Positions 1 to 4,593 of a stretch of DNA of 5,867 bases are shown in pieces (within the stretch, counting starts at the first letter, position 1; every line of letters starts with the position of its first letter). Origin of the DNA: an uncultured Eubacteriales bacterium (lineage in GTDB: Bacteria; Bacillota; Clostridia; Monoglobales; UMGS1388); contig URVP01000099.1 in NCBI GenBank assembly GCA_900551345.1, forward strand, positions 1-5,867. Reading direction: 5' to 3'. The position numbers and the translations under genes were made by a program. A model generated the notes under the pieces. The model worked only from the letters and a program-made list of their open reading frames with translations. It was not told the DNA's origin and searched no databases.

Positions 1-824
1 ATATAAAAGTCTCTTTTTACAAAAACGGCTCAAAAAAAGCTTGTGAAGGCCATCAGGCAATTCAAGGCTATATTGACAGCAAAAACCCCAAAGACACATG
101 GGTAAGTTATTCATATGCTGTATCATTTTGGGGCATATGCAGACTGTTCCAGCAATCCCGTGCAAATTTAGGCTTGAGCTGTCAGCTTAGCGGTACAGGT
201 TTTGCAGTAAAGAGCAATCTTATTAAAGAAATGGGCTGGGGTGCAACCTGCCTTACTGAAGACATAGAATTCACCATGAAACTTGCTCTTAAAAACATAA
301 AAGTAGGCTGGGCAGGCGATGCTATTGTTTATGATGAAAAACCCATTACCTTTACTCAGTCGTGGAAACAGAGAAAACGGTGGATGCAGGGTCAGGCAGA
401 TGTAGGCTGCAAATACCTTGCTAAGGTTCTTAAAAAAGCAGTTAAAGAAAAGAGCATAGTAACGCTTGACTGTGCCCTGTACCTTCTTCAGCCGCTTCGT
501 ATTGTTGCCATGGGTTATATAACCATAATGTCATGGATGCAGAATGTATATCCGGACTCTCCGCTGGTTCTTACCAGCTTGTTCCAATATTTTCCATATC
601 ACTTCTGGGACCTTATTGTTATAGTACAATTTCTTTGGAATCCTCTTGCACTGTATGCAGAAAAGAAGCTTTCAATAGAAACACTTCTTTATTATCCGGC
701 TTACACATTGTTTTCTCTTACATGGGTACCGATTGCAATTATAGGATTTATAAATAAAGATAACAAAGACTGGTTCCATACACAACACACCAGAAAAATC
801 AGCATTGATGAAATGAAGCAATGA
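1..824 (+). CDS. Processive family-2 glycosyltransferase, membrane-bound (5' end outside window)
   Basis: The reading frame is open from base 3 to the TGA at 822-824, giving 273 visible residues. The true start lies upstream, so this is the C-terminal part of a protein usually a little over 400 residues long. Seen directly, numbering from base 3: the QGYIDSKNPKDTW stretch (about 21-33), a GTGF acceptor-loop motif (64-67), TED with the likely catalytic-base Asp (85-87), and QRKRW (123-127), which is the Q/RxxRW signature of processive GT2 enzymes. Three or so hydrophobic membrane segments follow, and the protein ends in a WFHTQHTRKIS tail. These features belong to the IcaA/BcsA/hyaluronan-synthase-like group, which transfers sugars from nucleotide donors to a growing chain or lipid acceptor at the cytoplasmic face of the membrane. 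The donor-binding DxD motif lies before the window. The sugar and product cannot be read from this sequence. The TTG at 174 is internal and is not a start. Confidence 0.9.
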   Translation, partial: IKVSFYKNGSKKACEGHQAIQGYIDSKNPKDTWVSYSYAVSFWGICRLFQQSRANLGLSCQLSGTGFAVKSNLIKEMGWGATCLTEDIEFTMKLALKNIKVGWAGDAIVYDEKPITFTQSWKQRKRWMQGQADVGCKYLAKVLKKAVKEKSIVTLDCALYLLQPLRIVAMGYITIMSWMQNVYPDSPLVLTSLFQYFPYHFWDLIVIVQFLWNPLALYAEKKLSIETLLYYPAYTLFSLTWVPIAIIGFINKDNKDWFHTQHTRKISIDEMKQ

Positions 825-848
825 TAATTTAATCGTAATTAGTATACG

Positions 849-880
849 AAAAGGATGTCGATTACACGGCATCCTTTTTT
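849..880 (+). terminator. Rho-independent terminator of the glycosyltransferase gene
   Basis: A 12-bp stem (849-860 with 867-878, including one G-T pair) encloses the six-base loop ATTACA. It ends in a run of six T at 875-880. It starts 25 bases after the glycosyltransferase stop codon, so it most simply ends that transcript. The A-run on the left side is only four bases, so termination from the other strand would be weaker. Confidence 0.85.
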
Positions 881-1010
881 AGTTGTTAATAAGCAAGCTT
901 TTCCCAGATATGTATAAATTTTTATATTATCAGTTGCATATGTCTAAAAGCAAAAGCCCAAAATGGTAAACCGAATTATACCGTAGTACCAACAAAAATA
1001 AATAAGATAT

Positions 1011-1598
1011 TTAAAAATTACACCTTGCTCTTAGTTCCACTACTTTTCCCAAAACCCTTACAGGTAATTTAGCGGCTTGTGCATCAGAATAAAACATGGG
1101 CGGATACTCCACATTGTTAGAAATCAAACTTATACCGCCTTTATGGTAATATACCTTTTTACAGGTAGCTCTATCATTTCCAACCATAACAACAGCTACT
1201 TCTCCATTTTTTACCTCAGACTGTCTTTTAACAATAACGGTGTCACCATCATTAATACGAGGGGCCATACTGTTACCGGAAATTTTAAGGGCAAAATAAT
1301 CATCCGTCTCTGCCATTACCTTGGAGACGGGTTCATAATCCATTATATTCTGCTCTGCATTCATGGGAACCCCTCCCTTTACAAGCCCTAAAACAGGCAG
1401 CATATACGGCTTTCCGTCACTATCAAGATTAACCCCCAGCACATCCGCTATAGTTTTGAGGGCATCATGAGGTATTTTTTTTGTGGAGCCGGAAAAATAC
1501 CTTTGGAGGGTAGACTTACCGATTCCCGTCAATTTTTCCATCTGAGTATAAGAAACTTTTTTCTGTTCCCGAACTTTATTCAGTTCTTCATTATTCAT
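1011..1598 (-). CDS. LexA/CI-type transcriptional repressor: XRE helix-turn-helix plus S24 self-cleaving domain
   Basis: The protein has 195 residues. The start is ATG at 1598, chosen because a perfect AGGAGGG site lies six bases upstream (1605-1611). The frame continues further upstream, but into AT-rich promoter sequence. Residues 1-60 form an XRE-type helix-turn-helix, with the turn around SYTQMEKLTGIGKSTLQRYF. Residues 67-195 form an S24 LexA-like peptidase domain. The GNSM motif gives nucleophile Ser110 and the ATCKK motif gives general base Lys147, the same 37-residue spacing as Ser119/Lys156 in E. coli LexA. The cleavage loop LGLVKGGVP (70-78) puts the scissile bond at Gly75-Gly76, where LexA has Ala-Gly. 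Family knowledge predicts a dimeric repressor that cleaves itself when RecA filaments form. Its divergent position next to an ArpU-like gene points to a phage or mobile-element repressor rather than the host LexA. It probably represses its own and the rightward promoter. Confidence 0.9.
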   Translation of the reverse strand: MNNEELNKVREQKKVSYTQMEKLTGIGKSTLQRYFSGSTKKIPHDALKTIADVLGVNLDSDGKPYMLPVLGLVKGGVPMNAEQNIMDYEPVSKVMAETDDYFALKISGNSMAPRINDGDTVIVKRQSEVKNGEVAVVMVGNDRATCKKVYYHKGGISLISNNVEYPPMFYSDAQAAKLPVRVLGKVVELRARCNF

Positions 1599-1634
1599 AA
1601 CTAACCCTCCTACATAATTACAACAAATTTTTTC

Positions 1635-1697
1635 TTGCAAATATATAATAACACATATATCCCATTTTTGCAACAATTTTTTTAAATTTTTTTGCAA
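1635..1697. repeat. Three TTGCAA palindromic hexamers across the repressor promoter
   Basis: TTGCAA occurs at 1635-1640, 1668-1673 and 1692-1697. The third is the core of a perfect 12-base palindrome at 1689-1700. The first sits at the predicted transcription start, the second is the -35 box itself, and the third lies just upstream of it. They could be operator half-sites, but A/T-rich sequence makes such hexamers fairly likely by chance. Confidence 0.35.
1645..1673 (-). promoter_or_regulatory. Predicted sigma-A promoter of the S24 repressor
   Basis: On the minus strand, TTGCAA (1673 down to 1668; 4 of 6 matches to TTGACA) is followed after exactly 17 bases by TATTAT (1650 down to 1645; 5 of 6 matches to TATAAT). 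Transcription would begin near 1638, leaving a leader of about 40 bases before the ATG at 1598. The spacer contains the hexamer GGGATA, which also makes up the palindrome at the rightward promoter, so this promoter may be autoregulated. Confidence 0.55.
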
Positions 1698-1798
1698 AAA
1701 TAAAAAGGATTTTTACAAAAAGCAGCGAAAAACATATATAAAGCCTTGTGTATGTTGCTTTTTTCTCCTTTGAAGCGGATTTTTTCACAATGTCGAAT

Positions 1799-1816
1799 TA
1801 TCCCGTTATTGGGATA
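1799..1816. promoter_or_regulatory. Candidate repressor operator: perfect 6+6 inverted repeat
   Basis: TATCCC (1799-1804) and GGGATA (1811-1816) form a perfect inverted repeat around the six-base spacer GTTATT. The right arm overlaps the rightward TATAAT box at 1815-1820, so a bound dimer would block RNA polymerase. A third copy of the half-site (TATCCC on the plus strand, 1658-1663) lies between the -10 and -35 boxes of the repressor promoter. The size and placement fit a dimeric helix-turn-helix repressor. That the adjacent S24 repressor binds here is inference. Confidence 0.5.
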
Positions 1817-1820
1817 TAAT
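1815..1820 (+). promoter_or_regulatory. Predicted -10 box of the rightward promoter
   Basis: This is a perfect TATAAT. No good -35 box lies 16-18 bases upstream, where the first copy of the direct repeat sits instead. Transcription would begin near 1827, giving a leader of about 90 bases. The missing -35 suggests either activator dependence or that this is not the main start. Confidence 0.4.
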
Positions 1821-1851
1821 ATGTCGAATAATGAATTAATTAATAAAGAAC

Positions 1852-1889
1852 ATGATGTGAAATGATGTACTTTGTAAGGTTAATATAAT
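1852..1889 (+). promoter_or_regulatory. Second possible rightward promoter: tandem ATGATGT repeat followed by TATAAT
   Basis: ATGATGT occurs at 1852-1858 and 1862-1868, a spacing of 10 bases or one helical turn. A perfect TATAAT follows at 1884-1889. Transcription would start near 1896, only about 22 bases before the ATG at 1918, and the leader would still contain the ribosome binding site. There is no clear -35 hexamer, so the repeat could be an activator site or chance. Confidence 0.3.
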
Positions 1890-1917
1890 CTCAAGAAAAA
1901 GCAAAGGAGAAATACAC

Positions 1918-2169
1918 ATGAGATTATACTCAGATTATTCACCCATCAAAGAACCTCAGAACCAAGATATTGGCATATATTGCTCAGTATGCGGCAGGCA
2001 GATTTTTAGAACTGAAAAATTTTACACATATGGAAGTGACACTGTATGTACAGAAAATAATTGTTTAAATGATTTTTATGAAAACAATGCAGATGAAATG
2101 CTTGTAAATTTTGCGCGGGAGATGAATTTGGAAGCTGAAGCAAAAAGTTGGTTTTATGAGAATTTATAA
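1918..2169 (+). CDS. Small four-cysteine protein, likely zinc-binding, phage-type, function unknown
   Basis: The protein has 83 residues. The start is ATG at 1918, supported by AAAGGAGA at 1903-1910, with eight bases between GGAG and the start codon. Four cysteines lie at 22, 25, 44 and 49 (C-X2-C-X18-C-X4-C), beginning YCSVCGRQI, which looks like a small zinc ribbon or treble-clef fold. The C-terminal third (about 52-83) is acidic and probably helical, with no membrane segment. I do not recognise a named family. Short proteins with a CxxCG knuckle are common among early genes of Firmicute phages, often as DNA-binding or accessory factors. It is the first gene rightward from the control region and lies 16 bases before the ArpU-like gene, so the two are probably co-transcribed. 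The zinc site is inferred from cysteine spacing only. Confidence 0.75.
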   Translation: MRLYSDYSPIKEPQNQDIGIYCSVCGRQIFRTEKFYTYGSDTVCTENNCLNDFYENNADEMLVNFAREMNLEAEAKSWFYENL

Positions 2170-2185
2170 GAAAGGATTGATACAA

Positions 2186-2683
2186 ATGTCAAAAAAAGAC
2201 ATTGAGGTTATACGCAAATGGTTAAAAGGGTACAGGATTAGCATCAAAGAAATAAACGCACGAACAGAACATATCAAATGGCTTAAAGAGGAGATTTTTA
2301 CACCGCTTAGTGAAAGCGGCAAAGGCAGAGATAAGTACGCATCGGAAAAAGTAGATAAAATCATGTCAGACATACTGCGCGATGCTGAAATCAGGCTTGT
2401 AAATCTGCAATACGAGATTGAAACCATTGAGAACGAGATAAACAAACTGGATGATTATGAAAGATGCATACTGTATAACAGATACATATTGGGTATTCCA
2501 TGGCTTGAAATGCCCGAACGCATAGGATACGAAATTGCTCAATGTCAGCGTATCGAGCGAAAAGCAATACAACATCTTGCATTATCACCCCATGTTCAAA
2601 AGCTCCTTAACAAGGACACGGCTGCCCAGGTTCATAAGCCCGTCAATAATTTGACTTTCAGTCAATGTACCGCGATAATTTAA
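2186..2683 (+). CDS. ArpU/RinA-type phage transcriptional regulator (sigma-70 region-4-like), altered 3' end
   Basis: The frame gives 165 residues from ATG at 2186, chosen because AAAGGA (2171-2176) lies nine bases upstream. An in-frame ATG at 2156 lacks such a site and overlaps the preceding gene. Residues 20-88 are charged, helical and probably coiled-coil. Residues 88-131 resemble sigma-70 region 4: LDDYERCILYNRYI, then IPWLEMPERIGY, then a recognition-helix-like segment ending RIERKAIQHL. This pattern is typical of the ArpU/RinA/DUF1492 group, which in Firmicute phages activates late genes. The family-like part ends about residue 133. The last 32-33 residues are encoded by DNA antisense to the end of the SpoIVFB-like gene and look unrelated. 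The native 3' end was therefore probably lost at a junction near 2580-2590. The DNA-binding part is intact, so the protein could still function. Confidence 0.7.
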   Translation: MSKKDIEVIRKWLKGYRISIKEINARTEHIKWLKEEIFTPLSESGKGRDKYASEKVDKIMSDILRDAEIRLVNLQYEIETIENEINKLDDYERCILYNRYILGIPWLEMPERIGYEIAQCQRIERKAIQHLALSPHVQKLLNKDTAAQVHKPVNNLTFSQCTAII

Positions 2684-3430
2684 CTCATCATCAACCGCAA
2701 CAACCATAAAATATCTGTAGCTGTCAAAATCTTTAAGCAACAAACGCGCCGGCAGCGACCAGTTTACAGTTATGGAGCATGATTTCATTTTTCCCCCGCT
2801 CAATTTACTTTTGCTATACAGAACATCTCGCATAACAATAATTTGCATGCTTCTTTTCTCGGCAACAGCATTGACTGTGAGAAAAGCACATATTAGAATA
2901 ATTGAAAAATTAAACCGGCTTACAATTAAAACAAGCAAGCCAAAAACGAATAAAAGCGCCGTAAATATACGGCTGAGCCTTACGGTAAAATTAAAAGCTT
3001 TTACAAAACCCCACCGCATGGTAAGAATTGCTTTTACAATGCGACCTCCGTCCAGAGGCAAAATAGGCAGTAGATTCATAATGCCTATTATGGAGCTGGA
3101 TGTGGCAACAAAAAACAGATAGTCTTTGTTATTTATACAAAGCAGAGCGAAAAGAACTATAATTCCGTTGGTTAAAGGACCTGCCAAAGCAACGGTTATT
3201 TCGTGTGCAGGATTTTTTACATACCCTTCCTTCAGTTCCACTGTTACACCAAAAGGATAAAAGCAAACTCTTTTTACATCTGCTTTTACAAATTTTGCAG
3301 CACAAAAATGCCCCAACTCGTGGAGCATAGTTATCATATATATGGTTATAAGCTGGGGGAAATAACCGAACAATACTGCCGGAATTAATATAAAGGGGGT
3401 TGACGGATGTATGTAAAATTTACGCATCAT
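2585..3430 (-). CDS. spoIVFB: SpoIVFB-like M50 intramembrane zinc metalloprotease
   Basis: The protein has 281 residues from ATG at 3430, close to the 288 of B. subtilis SpoIVFB. HELGH (37-41) supplies two zinc-binding His and the catalytic Glu38. NLLPILPLDGG (119-129) supplies the third zinc ligand, Asp127. YPFGVTVELKE (58-68) and ALAGPLTN (81-88) also fit the family. Several hydrophobic segments fill the first 190 residues, and the last 75 form a soluble CBS-like tail, as in SpoIVFB. In B. subtilis this enzyme sits in the outer forespore membrane and cleaves pro-sigma-K. The ATG lies inside the end of the upstream SpoIVFA-like gene (11-base overlap), so translation is probably coupled. TTG 3475 and ATG 3472 are possible longer starts, but they overlap more and have poorer ribosome sites. 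The call of M50 protease is firm; the sporulation role is inferred. Confidence 0.88.
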   Translation of the reverse strand: MMRKFYIHPSTPFILIPAVLFGYFPQLITIYMITMLHELGHFCAAKFVKADVKRVCFYPFGVTVELKEGYVKNPAHEITVALAGPLTNGIIVLFALLCINNKDYLFFVATSSSIIGIMNLLPILPLDGGRIVKAILTMRWGFVKAFNFTVRLSRIFTALLFVFGLLVLIVSRFNFSIILICAFLTVNAVAEKRSMQIIVMRDVLYSKSKLSGGKMKSCSITVNWSLPARLLLKDFDSYRYFMVVAVDDELNYRGTLTESQIIDGLMNLGSRVLVKELLNMG

Positions 3431-3695
3431 TTTCCGCCACAAAACAGCTGCGGCACGCTCTGATAATTCCATCAACAGATGCCTGATAATCCACTGTATA
3501 ATTAAGATAATACTTTATACAGTTGTTCACATTCTCTATGTTTTTTACGCTCATAAAAGCACCGAATGCAATCACGCACACTAAAATCTGGGCACCTATA
3601 ACAGCAGGCAAACTTTTTTTGCTCCCCTGCCCGGATTTTTCCGCCCGCTCTCTTGCGGCACGCCTCATTCTTATAATGTAATCCTCTCTTGTCAT
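3420..3695 (-). CDS. Small single-pass membrane protein, SpoIVFA-like anchor without LytM domain
   Basis: The protein has 91 residues. The start is ATG at 3695, with a strong GGGAGGAG site five bases upstream (3701-3708). Residues 1-27 are strongly basic and cytosolic, 28-50 form one hydrophobic helix (LPAVIGAQILVCVIAFGAFM), and 51-91 are a short external tail. It directly precedes and overlaps the SpoIVFB-like gene, the position held by spoIVFA in B. subtilis. The pattern of basic head, LP-x-QxxxCVxxF-like helix and NIxxxxxxIKYYLNYTVDYQ stretch resembles the N-terminal anchor of clostridial SpoIVFA-type proteins. Typical SpoIVFA is about 260 residues with a C-terminal degenerate LytM/M23 domain, which is absent here. 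By position it may bind or restrain the protease. The relation to SpoIVFA is inferred from synteny and pattern, not from strong identity. Confidence 0.6.
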   Translation of the reverse strand: MTREDYIIRMRRAARERAEKSGQGSKKSLPAVIGAQILVCVIAFGAFMSVKNIENVNNCIKYYLNYTVDYQASVDGIIRACRSCFVAENDA

Positions 3696-3716
3696 GGCAA
3701 CTCCTCCCCTTTGTAT

Positions 3717-3746
3717 ATATTTATGAAACCGAGTATTGATTTATGC
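3717..3746 (-). promoter_or_regulatory. Weak sigma-E-like promoter candidate for the SpoIVFA/SpoIVFB-like pair
   Basis: On the minus strand, GCATAAAT (3746 down to 3739) is followed by CATAAATA (3725 down to 3718). ATA and CATA are 16 bases apart, matching the ATA-N16-18-CATANNNT pattern described for B. subtilis sigma-E except for the last base. The predicted start would leave only about 15 bases before the ATG at 3695, which is short but includes the ribosome binding site. In B. subtilis this operon is a sigma-E target, which makes the match worth recording. Such AT-rich matches are easily fortuitous. Confidence 0.22.
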
Positions 3747-3799
3747 AGATAACGGCTATGAAAAATGAACACTCCATCACTGACACGAAAGAATCATTT

Positions 3800-4450
3800 T
3801 TATAAAAAAACTGCTATTTCCTCTGCAATTGCAGAAAAAGAATCACTTTGAAAAATGATATGTCCACCTTGTTCAGGAGTATAAATACGCTTGCTTATAT
3901 TTGTCATACATGAGAAAATATAGTCTGCGCTTTTAGGCTTAACTGTATCATCATCCTGAGCTTGTACAATCAACGCCGGACAGTCAACTGTTTTAAACAA
4001 GGGTTTTGTTTTAGTCAACAGTCTTTGAAATGAAAACATTGCCGAAACGGGAAGTCCGGCTCCTGAAAGCAAGTATTTACACATGTGTGTTTTAAAATCT
4101 TTTATGATATTTTTAAATATCTGTCTAAAATTCCAGTAAAATACCGGCGTATTAACCGTGACTAATTTATCAAATCTTTTTGTTTGATAAAGTTGAACTG
4201 CCAAAAGACCTCCCATTGAGAATCCAATCACCGCTATATTATCACATTTTTTTGACAACTTCTCATAGGCTCTTTCAACATCCGAAATCCAATCAAGATA
4301 TGATGCCTTTGCAAGGTCTTTTCTACTGCCCTCATGGCCGGTAAGGCAAGGCATTTCCACCGTATACCCTTTATTGGTTAAATATTCCCCGAGTCGGTCA
4401 ACCTCCGTGCGAGAACCTCCGAAACCATGTATCAATAAAACACCGTTCAT
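3800..4450 (-). CDS. Alpha/beta hydrolase, Est30-like carboxylesterase or monoacylglycerol-lipase type
   Basis: The protein has 216 residues. ATG 4450 is preferred because GGAGG (4459-4463) stands eight bases upstream; the longer frame from ATG 4477 has only a weak, badly spaced site. Seen directly: the oxyanion-hole loop HGFGG (8-12), the nucleophile elbow GFSMGG with Ser78, DDTVKPKSA with likely catalytic Asp167, and GGHII with His197. Order and spacing match Geobacillus Est30-type carboxylesterases. A cap-like segment covers about 100-150. There is no signal peptide, so the enzyme is probably cytosolic. The family cleaves short- to medium-chain carboxylic esters or monoacylglycerols; the substrate here is unknown. 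It lies after the tsf terminator and 104 bases before the SpoIVFA-like gene on the same strand. Its own promoter is not obvious, and I see no link in function to its neighbours. Confidence 0.88.
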   Translation of the reverse strand: MNGVLLIHGFGGSRTEVDRLGEYLTNKGYTVEMPCLTGHEGSRKDLAKASYLDWISDVERAYEKLSKKCDNIAVIGFSMGGLLAVQLYQTKRFDKLVTVNTPVFYWNFRQIFKNIIKDFKTHMCKYLLSGAGLPVSAMFSFQRLLTKTKPLFKTVDCPALIVQAQDDDTVKPKSADYIFSCMTNISKRIYTPEQGGHIIFQSDSFSAIAEEIAVFL

Positions 4451-4507
4451 ATTAAATACCTCCGTGCGATTTTTCATTTCCGCACATATTTTACTTATAA
4501 AAACATA

Positions 4508-4532
4508 AGCGGCAGCCTACACAGCTGCCGCT
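4508..4532 (-). terminator. Rho-independent terminator of the rpsB-tsf operon
   Basis: A perfect 9-bp GC-rich stem (4508-4516 with 4524-4532, AGCGGCAGC arm) closes a seven-base loop. On the minus strand it is followed, after TATG, by a run of five T. It begins 61 bases after the tsf stop codon. A T-run (4540-4544) also lies on the plus side, but no plus-strand gene leads into it. Confidence 0.75.
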
Positions 4533-4593
4533 CATATATTTTTATTAAGTCTAATTTCATCTGAATCCGGCTATCGATTTTACCACAGATTCA

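Larger units (their letters stand above)
1790..1832 (+). repeat. 12-base direct repeat flanking the palindrome and the TATAAT box
   Basis: ATGTCGAATTAT (1790-1801) is repeated as ATGTCGAATAAT (1821-1832), 11 of 12 identical, with a 31-base period close to three helical turns. The left copy sits where a -35 box would be and the right copy covers the expected transcription start, with the palindrome and the -10 box between them. This could be a second class of regulator site. Confidence 0.45.
1599..1917. other. Divergent control region between the repressor and the rightward phage-like genes
   Basis: This 319-base, very AT-rich stretch has no credible ORF. It holds a leftward promoter for the repressor, a cluster of three TTGCAA hexamers, two TATAAT boxes facing right, a perfect 6+6 inverted repeat, a 12-base direct repeat and a short tandem repeat; each is listed separately. 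Bases 1701-1785 show no firm signal beyond a weak interrupted inverted repeat (AACATA at about 1730 against TATGTT at about 1751). The layout of two facing-away promoters with repeats between them is what a temperate-phage genetic switch looks like. Confidence 0.7.

Noticed and set aside
14..41. Possible frameshift in the glycosyltransferase at the seven-A run (32-38), because the alternative frame also reads a plausible FLQKRLKK stretch before ACEGHQAIQGYID.
   Set aside because: The main frame is open to the window edge and its own reading there, SFYKNGSKKACEG, fits the spacing of the family equally well. The alternative frame stops soon after, as expected of a shadow.
964..991. Inverted repeat TGGTA...TACCA downstream of the repressor gene, as a possible leftward terminator.
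   Set aside because: The stem is only five base pairs with an 18-base loop, and no clean T-run follows on the minus strand.
1721..1763. Interrupted inverted repeat (AAAAAGC and AACATA against TATGTT and GCTTTTT), as a terminator or small RNA in the control region.
   Set aside because: The arms are separated by a seven-base bulge and a long loop, the pairs are mostly A-T, and there is no gene upstream on either strand that it would end.
880..2690. Attachment-site direct repeats at the edges of the phage-like module.
   Set aside because: The only shared word I found by eye was an eight-base A-rich string (AAAAGCAA), which is expected by chance. There is no tRNA gene or integrase at either side.
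2772..3122. Plus-strand open frame of 116 codons opposite the SpoIVFB-like gene.
   Set aside because: It is a shadow of the protease gene; the minus-strand product has HELGH and PLDGG motifs, while this frame shows nothing recognisable.
3761..3801. Inverted repeat AAAAATGA/TCATTTTT after the hydrolase gene, as a leftward terminator.
   Set aside because: The eight-base stem is almost entirely A-T with a 25-base loop and overlaps the stop codon; it is too weak to support.
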